The notes beneath the pieces are model-generated. The model did no database searches and was not told the origin of the DNA. It saw nothing but the letters and a program-made list of their open reading frames with translations. The translations under genes and the position numbers were made by a program. This document shows, piece after piece, positions 57,774 to 64,000 of a stretch of 64,000 bases of DNA; the stretch's first letter is position 1, and each line of letters opens with the position of its first letter. The stretch is from the NCBI RefSeq assembly GCF_001625365.1, contig NZ_LJJF01000001.1, positions 5,446,001 through 5,510,000 on the forward strand. Reading direction: 5' to 3'. The stretch is from Streptomyces sp. MJM8645 (GTDB taxonomy: Bacteria > Actinomycetota > Actinomycetes > Streptomycetales > Streptomycetaceae).

Positions 57774-58823
57774 GTGGAACCCGTCCTTATCGTTTTGGTC
57801 GTCCTGGTCGTGGTGGCCTTCATCGCGCTGATCAAGACGATCCAGGTCATCCCGCAGGCCAGCGCCGCGATCGTGGAGCGCTTCGGCCGCTACACCCGGA
57901 CGCTCAACGCAGGCCTGAACATCGTCGTCCCGTTCATCGACCGGGTCCGCAACCGGATCGACCTGCGCGAGCAGGTCGTGCCGTTCCCGCCGCAGCCGGT
58001 GATCACCCAGGACAACCTGGTGGTCAACATCGACACGGTGATCTACTACCAGGTCACCGACCCGCGCGCGGCCACCTACGAGGTCGCCAGCTACATCCAG
58101 GCCATCGAGCAGCTGACCGTCACCACGCTGCGCAACATCATCGGCTCGATGGACCTCGAATCCACCCTGACCTCGCGCGAGGTCATCAACGCCGGTCTGC
58201 GCGGCGTCCTGGACGAGGCCACCGGCAAGTGGGGCATCCGGGTCAACCGCGTCGAGCTGAAGGCGATCGAGCCGCCCACCTCCATCCAGGACTCGATGGA
58301 GAAGCAGATGCGCGCCGACCGTGACAAGCGCGCCGCGATCCTCACCGCCGAGGGCCAGCGGCAGGCCCAGATCCTCAAGGCCGAGGGTGAGAAGCAGGCC
58401 GACGTGCTCCGGGCCGAGGGTGAGGCGCAGGCCGCGGTGCTGCGCGCCGACGGTGAGGCGGCCGCGATCCGGACGGTCTTCGAGGCCATCCACGACGGCG
58501 ACGCCGACCAGAAGCTGCTCGCCTACCAGTACCTGCAGACCCTGCCCGAGCTGGCCAAGGGCGACTCCAACAAGCTCTGGATCATCCCCAGCGAGGTCGG
58601 CGACGCCCTCAAGGGCCTCGGCGGCGCCTTCGGCGGGCTGACCGGCAACCCCGGCATCAACGGCGGCGCGGTCGCCGCCCCGAGCGTGCCGCCGGCGGCC
58701 CCCGCGGCCACCCAGGTGCCGCTCGACCCGGCGGCCGGCCCGCGCCCGGTGGACACCGAGAAGGGTGCCGCCCGCCCCCGGGTGGACCCGGCCCGCGAGT
58801 ACCGCAAGATCGACCCGGAGTGA
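57774..58823 (+). CDS. SPFH/Band 7 (stomatin-like) membrane protein
   Basis: 349 residues. One N-terminal membrane helix (about 4-24) and the SPFH domain (about 25-190: AAIVERFGRYTRTLNAGLNIVVPFIDRVRNRIDLREQ and VNIDTVIYYQVTDPRAATYEV). A coiled-coil follows with repeats of the type KAEGEKQADVLRAEGEAQA, and a Pro/Ala tail. It is of the stomatin/QmcA kind, forms large rings in the membrane and works with NfeD. GGGGAGAG precedes the GTG. Confidence 0.93.
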   Translation: MEPVLIVLVVLVVVAFIALIKTIQVIPQASAAIVERFGRYTRTLNAGLNIVVPFIDRVRNRIDLREQVVPFPPQPVITQDNLVVNIDTVIYYQVTDPRAATYEVASYIQAIEQLTVTTLRNIIGSMDLESTLTSREVINAGLRGVLDEATGKWGIRVNRVELKAIEPPTSIQDSMEKQMRADRDKRAAILTAEGQRQAQILKAEGEKQADVLRAEGEAQAAVLRADGEAAAIRTVFEAIHDGDADQKLLAYQYLQTLPELAKGDSNKLWIIPSEVGDALKGLGGAFGGLTGNPGINGGAVAAPSVPPAAPAATQVPLDPAAGPRPVDTEKGAARPRVDPAREYRKIDPE

Positions 58824-58841
58824 CCGGCTGAACCGTCCGGC

Positions 58842-58877
58842 CCGGGGGCCCGCCACCGCACGGTGGCGGGCCCCCGG
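58842..58877 (+). terminator. Terminator of the NfeD-SPFH operon
   Basis: CCGGGGGCCCGCCACCG and CGGTGGCGGGCCCCCGG make a perfect 17-bp stem, 18 bases after the SPFH stop. Confidence 0.88.
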
Positions 58878-58999
58878 CGTGTGGCCGGTCGTGGCGTGTG
58901 GCGGTTGTGGCGTACGTCCCGAATCGTGGGCGGCCCTGGTCCGACCGGCGGGCCGTCCGGCATGATCCCCCCGGACAGGACCGAGAGGAGAGGTGACCC

Positions 59000-59758
59000 A
59001 TGACGCTCTGGGAGGGCATCGCCGTCCTGGTGGCGGGCGTCGGCGCCGGGATGATCAACGTGATCGTCGGCTCCGGCACGCTGATCACGTTCCCGGTGCT
59101 GCTCGCCATCGGGATTCCGCCGGTCACCGCCAACGTCTCCAACACCTTCGGCCTGGTGCCCGGTTCGCTCAGCGGCGTGATCGGCTACCGCCGCGAGCTG
59201 GCCGGCCAGGGCCACCGGCTGCTGCGCCTGGGCACCGCCTCGCTGCTCGGCGGACTGGTCGGTGCGCTGCTGCTGATCAGACTGCCGAAGGGCGCCTTCG
59301 ACGCGATCGTCCCGGTACTGATCCTGCTCGCCCTCGTCCTGGTGGTGATCCAGCCCAGGGTCGCCAAGGCGGTCGCCGCCCGCCGCCGCCCCGACGTCGA
59401 CCCGGACGGCGGCCTGCTGCTGTTCGTCGGCGTCTTCCTCACCGGCATCTACGGCGGCTACTTCGGCGCCGCGCAGGGCGTCCTGCTGCTGGCGCTGATG
59501 GGCATGCTGCTCCAGGAGGACCTGCAGCGGATCAACGCCGTGAAGAACGCGCTGGCGATGGTCGTCAACGGCGTCGCCGCGCTGTTCTTCCTGTTCACCT
59601 CCACCGTCAACTGGGCGGCCGCCGGCCTGATCGCGGCGGGCTCGCTGGTCGGCGGCCTGATCGGCGCCAAGGTCGGCCGCCGCCTGCCGCCGGCCGCGCT
59701 GCGCGGGATCATCGTGGTGGTCGGCCTCGTCGCGGTCACCAAACTGCTGCTGAGCTGA
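59000..59758 (+). CDS. TauE/SafE family sulfite/organic anion exporter
   Basis: 252 residues with about eight hydrophobic segments in two related halves. GMINVIVGSGTLITFPVLLAIGIPPVTANVSNTFGLVPGSLSGVIGYRREL is the family's first repeat and FLTGIYGGYFGAAQGVLLLALMGML the second. It probably exports sulfite, sulfoacetate or another small anion. No sulfur genes are nearby to help. GAGAGGAGAGG precedes the ATG. Confidence 0.88.
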   Translation: MTLWEGIAVLVAGVGAGMINVIVGSGTLITFPVLLAIGIPPVTANVSNTFGLVPGSLSGVIGYRRELAGQGHRLLRLGTASLLGGLVGALLLIRLPKGAFDAIVPVLILLALVLVVIQPRVAKAVAARRRPDVDPDGGLLLFVGVFLTGIYGGYFGAAQGVLLLALMGMLLQEDLQRINAVKNALAMVVNGVAALFFLFTSTVNWAAAGLIAAGSLVGGLIGAKVGRRLPPAALRGIIVVVGLVAVTKLLLS

Positions 59759-59884
59759 TGAGCTGAGCAGCGTCGGGGGCTGTCCGGCAGCGGCTGTGTC
59801 GTCCGGTGCGCAGGGCCCCGGCTCGGTATGTTCCTCGCAGTGCACGCCTGACCGGACGGCGAGACGACGAACGGAAGAGCTTCG

Positions 59885-60190
59885 ATGAGCAGCAGGGCAC
59901 GGCTGAGCGAGGACGAGATCACGGCGGCCCTGGCCGCACTGCCGCGGTGGACCAGGGAGGGCGACGGCATCGTCCGCGCCGCCGACGCCCCCGACTTCCC
60001 GGCGGCGATCCGGGTGGTCGTCGCCGTCGCCGAACAGGCCGAGGCGCTCGACCACCACCCCGATGTCGACATCCGCTGGCGCACCCTGCGCTTCGTCCTC
60101 TCCACCCACAGCGCGGGCGGGCTGACCGGCCTGGACTTCACCCTGGCCGCCCGCATCGACGAGGCGCTGAACGCCGAGTCCGCGGGCTGA
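59885..60190 (+). CDS. 4a-hydroxytetrahydrobiopterin dehydratase (PCD/DCoH)
   Basis: 101 residues. The active-site motif is EALDHHPDVDIRWRTLRFVLSTHSAGGLT, with the paired His and the conserved THSAGGLT. LTEDEI-like LSEDEITAALAALPRW starts the chain. It dehydrates 4a-carbinolamine pterin to recycle the cofactor of aromatic amino-acid hydroxylases; in bacteria lacking that hydroxylase it may serve Moco enzymes. TATGTT (59827-59832) is a possible -10. Confidence 0.93.
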   Translation: MSSRARLSEDEITAALAALPRWTREGDGIVRAADAPDFPAAIRVVVAVAEQAEALDHHPDVDIRWRTLRFVLSTHSAGGLTGLDFTLAARIDEALNAESAG

Positions 60191-60284
60191 CCTCCCGGAC
60201 CCCCCGAGGCCGGGGCGGCGCGCTCGAACGGGCGTGAGATGCTGACTGCCGCATCGGCAGGCGGCTCGGGAGGGACGGGAACGG

Positions 60285-62243
60285 ATGGCGCAGGAGCCCT
60301 TCGGAGACGCCCAGCAGCAGCCGTGGTACCCCCAGGGCCAGCAGGCCTGGCCGGTCGGCGGGCACCAGGAGCCGCAGCCGCAGGATCAGCCGCAGGACCA
60401 CCCGCAGCAGGAGTACTGGCAGACGACGTCGGGATACGGCCAGGGCGCGTACGGGCAGGGCTCGCCGTACGGGCAGGACCTGCCGTACCCGCAGCCGTAC
60501 GGGCAGGACCCGCAGTACGGGCAGACCGGGTACGTCCAGGGCGGCTACGTCCAGGGCGGTTACGCCGAGGGGCAGTACCAGCCGTACCACCCGCACCCGG
60601 ACCACGGGCAGCAGCAGTACGCGCCGTACGCCGTCCAGGAGCAGCCTGTGGGGGAGGGGCTGTACGTCCCGGTGGGGGCGGAGTACTCGGCCGACGGGTA
60701 CGTGCACATCGAGGACGCCGAGCCCGTTCCGGTGGAGCCGTCCACGGAGCCGGAGCCCGAGCCGGGTACGACGCCCGAGGCCGCGCCCGTCGCGCCGTCG
60801 CGGGCTGCCGCCCGTCGGGGCAGGTCCTCGAAGGCGGGCTCCCCGAAGGCAGGCTCTCCGGGGGCGGGTTCTTCGCAGGCGGGCTCTTCGTTCTCGGCCA
60901 GGGCCCGGGCCGCCGCCGGGGCGGTGCTCACCGGCGAGCACGTGCCCAGCCGGCGGACCCTGCTGGTGCGCACCGGCGCCGGGGTGGCCGCGCTGGGCGT
61001 GCTGGTCGCGGCCGGCCTGATGGTCGGGGCCGAGGGTGGCGGCAGCGCGGCCGCGACCAGCGGCGGGGAGCCCGGTTTCGCCGTCGCGCACACCAAGGTG
61101 TGGTCCGCCCAGCCCGCCGCGTCCGGGTCGTCGGGTGACGACACGCTGGTCGGCAGCTGGCTGCTGGCCGATGCGGTGGTCCGCGCCGACGCCGCCGGTG
61201 TGCGGGCCTACGACCTCGCGGCCGGCAAGCCCGTCTGGTCGGTCGAGCCGCCGGCGGCCGGGGCCGTCCCGTGCGGGCTGTCGGCGGGGGTCAACCAGGC
61301 GGGGCTGGGCGCGGTGCTGTTCCGGGCCCAGGCCGACCCGAAGAGCCCGTGCACGCTGGTCGCCGCCGTGGACACCAAGACCGGCAAGACCGCGTGGACG
61401 AAGACCGTCTCGGACGCCAAGGGCGCGTACGGCGCGCGGATCGGCGTCACCGAGGACAAGGTGATCGCGGTCGGCGACGACCGGGCGGTCGCCTGGGAGT
61501 CCGCGGACGGCAAGGACGTCTGGCAGTACACCGGTCAGGGCAAGTTCTGCACCCTGTCCGGCGGCGTGACCGGCAAGACCGTGCTGGTCGCCTCCTCCTG
61601 CGCCGACTCGACCCCCGCCGACCAGGCCGTCGCACTGAACACGGCGGACGGCAAGGTCAGTTGGTGGCGCGGCCTGAACAACCGGCCGAAGACGGTGAGC
61701 GTGCTGTCCGCCGAGCCGTCCGTCGTCCTCACCACGGGCGAGAAGCCGGAGGACGACCGGGTGTTCGCCTGGGGCGCGGGCGGCGACCCGGCCGCCGAGA
61801 TCCCGGTGGTCGGCGACGGCGGCCGGCTGGACGTCGCCCACGGCACGTTCTCGGCCACCCCCGAGGTGTTCTTCCAGAACCGCACGATGGTCACCACGTT
61901 CGTCCCGGCGAACGGCGGCGGACCGGTCGCGGCGGTCGGTTACGACCTCGACACCGGCAAGCAGCGCTGGAAGGCGCCGACCGCCGCCAAGGGCACCGTC
62001 CGGGCGGTCGGCGTCGACGGCGGCGCGCTGGTGCTCGCCGCCGACGAACGCCGCGACCAGCCCGCCCGCCTCAGCCGGTTCCCGCTGGCCGGCGGTCAGG
62101 AGGCGACCGGTGGCAACTTCCCGCAGGGCACCGGTTCGCTGCTGGTCTCCGGGCGGGTGCTGATCGGCGGCGGGCGGGTGGTCGTGATGCCCGAGCACTC
62201 GGCCAACTACGGCACGGCGGCGGGCTACCAGGCGAAGGGCTAG
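60285..62243 (+). CDS. Membrane-anchored PQQ-binding-like beta-propeller protein
   Basis: 652 residues. Residues 1-150 are a low-complexity Gln/Gly/Tyr/Pro region with repeated YGQ and GQDP units. After an Ala/Ser linker comes one membrane helix (about 226-248) and an extracellular beta-propeller of about 400 residues. Blades are marked by AYDLAAGKPVWSVEPP, AVDTKTGKTAWTKTV, AWESADGKDVWQYTG, ALNTADGKVSWWRG and GYDLDTGKQRWKAP. The cytoplasmic sticky tail and outside propeller suggest a surface sensor or scaffold. No PQQ residues can be confirmed. Confidence 0.85.
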   Translation: MAQEPFGDAQQQPWYPQGQQAWPVGGHQEPQPQDQPQDHPQQEYWQTTSGYGQGAYGQGSPYGQDLPYPQPYGQDPQYGQTGYVQGGYVQGGYAEGQYQPYHPHPDHGQQQYAPYAVQEQPVGEGLYVPVGAEYSADGYVHIEDAEPVPVEPSTEPEPEPGTTPEAAPVAPSRAAARRGRSSKAGSPKAGSPGAGSSQAGSSFSARARAAAGAVLTGEHVPSRRTLLVRTGAGVAALGVLVAAGLMVGAEGGGSAAATSGGEPGFAVAHTKVWSAQPAASGSSGDDTLVGSWLLADAVVRADAAGVRAYDLAAGKPVWSVEPPAAGAVPCGLSAGVNQAGLGAVLFRAQADPKSPCTLVAAVDTKTGKTAWTKTVSDAKGAYGARIGVTEDKVIAVGDDRAVAWESADGKDVWQYTGQGKFCTLSGGVTGKTVLVASSCADSTPADQAVALNTADGKVSWWRGLNNRPKTVSVLSAEPSVVLTTGEKPEDDRVFAWGAGGDPAAEIPVVGDGGRLDVAHGTFSATPEVFFQNRTMVTTFVPANGGGPVAAVGYDLDTGKQRWKAPTAAKGTVRAVGVDGGALVLAADERRDQPARLSRFPLAGGQEATGGNFPQGTGSLLVSGRVLIGGGRVVVMPEHSANYGTAAGYQAKG

Positions 62244-62276
62244 CCCGCCCCCGTCGGGCGCGGCTCGCGGCCGCGT

Positions 62277-62819
62277 TCACGCCGCCGGGACGGCTGTCGG
62301 AGCGGGCTGGCCCGGCACGGCCGGCAGCCAGTCGGCCAGCTCCCGGGCCTCCGAGCCGCGCAGGCCGAGCGCCAGCATGAGGGTGGCCTGCGGGGTCGGC
62401 ACGAACGGCCGGCGCAGCAGCCTCATCCCGGCCTGCTCGGGTGTCCGGTCCGCCTTCCGCTGGTTGTCCTCCGGGCACGCGGCCACGGTGTTCAACCAGC
62501 TGTCCTCCCCACCGCGCGACCTGGGCTGCAGGTGGTCCACCGTGGTGGCCCGCCGCCCGCAGTACGCGCACAGGTGCTGGTCCCGGGCCAGGACACCCCG
62601 CCGCGACCACGGCGCCTGTTGTCGGAACGGCACTCTCACGTAGCGCTGCAGCCTGATCACCCGGGGCACCGGGATGCTGACGCCCGTCCCCCGGACCGTG
62701 CGCAGCGGATGCGCCTGCTCCACCACCGCCTTGTCCTGGAGCACCAGGACGACGGCGCGCTGGAGCGACACCGTCGTCAGGGGCTCGTAGCTCGCGTTCA
62801 GAACCAGCGTGTTGCGCAC
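62277..62819 (-). CDS. HNH endonuclease family protein
   Basis: 180 residues. The C-x2-C zinc pair (CAYCGRRA) and a second Cys in NTVAACPEDNQRK flank the HNH core TVDHLQPRSRGGEDSWLN. The N-terminus NTLVLNASYEPLTTVSLQRAVVLVL is typical of a widespread actinomycete HNH protein of unknown role; it is not linked to a restriction or phage system here. The GTG at 62819 has GGGAAGGG eight bases upstream and begins at the usual place. Confidence 0.86.
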   Translation of the reverse strand: MRNTLVLNASYEPLTTVSLQRAVVLVLQDKAVVEQAHPLRTVRGTGVSIPVPRVIRLQRYVRVPFRQQAPWSRRGVLARDQHLCAYCGRRATTVDHLQPRSRGGEDSWLNTVAACPEDNQRKADRTPEQAGMRLLRRPFVPTPQATLMLALGLRGSEARELADWLPAVPGQPAPTAVPAA

Positions 62820-63111
62820 TTGGCACACCCTTCCCGTGGGCGTGCCACGGCGGCACGACCGTCTCCACACACGTCACTGCCGCCGCACGGCGGTGACACC
62901 ACTCTGAACGGGCCCACAGCCGACGAACAACGGAATTTCCGGTATCGGGCAGGCGCCGGAGGGGCCGGGGGAGGAGTGCGGCACGACGCTCGGGGAAAAC
63001 CCGCTGGCCCCGACCGCGTAGGCTCTACCACGCTGGAGTCGTACCGACCCGGGGTCCGAGAGAACCGGGCCCGCCACCGGGCGGGCGCCCGATCGAAGGA
63101 GAAGCGTGACC

Positions 63112-64000
63112 GTGACGGACATCGTCGACGAGCTGCGGTGGCGGGGGCTGATCGCCCTGTCCACCGACGAGGACGCACTGCGCAAGGCGTTCGCGGACGG
63201 CCCGGTCACGTTCTATTGCGGCTTCGACCCGACGGCCCCCAGCCTGCACCTCGGCAACCTCGTGCAGATCCTCACCATGCGCCGCATCCAGCAGGCGGGA
63301 AACCTCCCGCTCGGCCTGGTCGGCGGCGCCACGGGCCTCATCGGTGACCCGAAGCCCACCGCGGAGCGCGTCCTCAACGACCCCGAGACGGTGGCCGGCT
63401 GGGTCGAGCGACTGCGGGGCCAGATCTCGCGCTTCCTCGATTTCGAGGGCCCCTACGCGGCGCGCATGGTCAACAACCTGGACTGGACGTCCGGGATGTC
63501 GGCCATCAGCCTGCTGCGCGACGTGGGCAAGTACTTCCGCGTCAACAACATGATCGCCAAGGAGGCCGTCGCCCGACGGCTCAACTCCGACGCGGGTATC
63601 AGCTACACCGAGTTCAGCTACCAGATCCTGCAAGGCATGGACTACCTGGAGCTGAACCGTCGCTACGGCTGCACCCTGCAGACCGGTGGCAGTGACCAGT
63701 GGGGCAACCTGACCGCCGGCACGGACCTGATCCGCAAGGCCGACGCCAAGTCCGTGCACGCGCTGGCCACGCCGCTGATCGTCAAGGCCGACGGCACCAA
63801 GTTCGGCAAGACCGAGTCCGGCACGGTCTGGCTCGACCCCGAGCTGACCACCCCGTACGCCTTCTACCAGTTCTGGCTGAACGCGGACGACCGGGACGTC
63901 CCCAACTTCCTGCGGATCTTCAGCTTCCGCTCGAAGGAGGAGATCGAGGAGCTGGAGCGCGAGACCACAGAGCGCCCCGCCGCCCGCCTCGCCCAGCGAG
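63112..64000 (+). CDS. tyrS: Tyrosine--tRNA ligase, N-terminal part
   Basis: The first 296 codons are inside the window; the gene leaves at the right edge. FYCGFDPTAPSLHLGNL contains the HIGH signature as HLGN, and KADGTKFGKTESG is the KMSKS-type loop. QILQGMDYLELNRRYGCTLQTGGSDQWGN forms the tyrosine pocket. It charges tRNA-Tyr. AAGGAG (63096-63101) serves either GTG 63106 or GTG 63112; the second begins TDIVDEL like relatives. TAGGCT near 63018 is a likely -10. No T-box leader is seen. Confidence 0.95.
   Translation, partial: MTDIVDELRWRGLIALSTDEDALRKAFADGPVTFYCGFDPTAPSLHLGNLVQILTMRRIQQAGNLPLGLVGGATGLIGDPKPTAERVLNDPETVAGWVERLRGQISRFLDFEGPYAARMVNNLDWTSGMSAISLLRDVGKYFRVNNMIAKEAVARRLNSDAGISYTEFSYQILQGMDYLELNRRYGCTLQTGGSDQWGNLTAGTDLIRKADAKSVHALATPLIVKADGTKFGKTESGTVWLDPELTTPYAFYQFWLNADDRDVPNFLRIFSFRSKEEIEELERETTERPAARLAQR

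Noticed and set aside
62880..63105. Possible T-box leader before tyrS
   Set aside because: I find no TGGNACC-type T-box sequence or specifier-loop layout; only a -10-like TAGGCT and a ribosome site are seen.

Overview
The window is a stretch of very GC-rich, gene-dense chromosome from an actinomycete of the Streptomyces/Kitasatospora type. This rests on the G/C-biased third positions, the frequent GTG and TTG starts, and the protein families seen: Ccr with the ethylmalonyl-CoA genes, an FHA-fused ABC transporter, an Asp23/AmaP cluster and an SGM_5486-type small protein. Nearly all DNA is coding. I see no tRNA, rRNA, insertion sequence, prophage or CRISPR array, so this looks like conserved core chromosome rather than an island.

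Layout. 1-4751 (minus): ethylmalonyl-CoA pathway genes (meaA end, ccr, a TetR regulator, a duplicated 3-hydroxyacyl-CoA dehydrogenase). 5282-7876: a split FluG pair (glutamine synthetase-like plus amidohydrolase). 8085-11171: secreted subtilisin, a lone HipA-like kinase and an SRPBCC protein. 11359-22847: a surface polysaccharide locus with a polyprenyl-phosphate sugar transferase, O-antigen-ligase-like protein, MurJ-type flippase, deacetylase, two GT4 glycosyltransferases, a Wzz-like protein and a BioF2-like acyltransferase, closed by a convergent secreted GH26-like glycosidase. 23208-26608: a PQQ-propeller-like exported protein, an ABC-F protein behind a seven-codon upstream ORF, and a small HTH protein. 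26841-30208: an enoyl-CoA hydratase and a five-gene Asp23/AmaP envelope cluster.

30255-38323: an SDR lacking its Tyr, MerR-thioredoxin, SURF1, DEDDh exonuclease-BRCT, a zinc alcohol dehydrogenase behind a leaderless upstream ORF, the DUF485-ActP acetate transporter and moaA. 38366-44305 (minus): small hypotheticals, KptA, the TldD/TldE protease pair and a metallo-beta-lactamase-fold lipase-like protein. 44621-46110: fabG-fabI of type II fatty-acid synthesis. 46188-48474: an FCD regulator diverging from an MFS transporter and its small partner. 48636-64000: SixA phosphatase, SerB, FHA-ABC exporter, a GAF histidine kinase/NarL regulator pair, an ABC ATPase, NfeD-SPFH, TauE, PhhB, a PQQ-propeller protein, HNH nuclease and the start of tyrS.

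Two themes cross the window. Acyl-CoA and acetate metabolism recurs (ethylmalonyl-CoA genes, enoyl-CoA hydratase, ActP, FabG/FabI), with operator-like palindromes upstream of ccr. Many genes also carry a TANNNT -10 box only 5-8 bases before the start codon, which predicts an unusually high share of leaderless mRNAs, two of which begin with short upstream ORFs.
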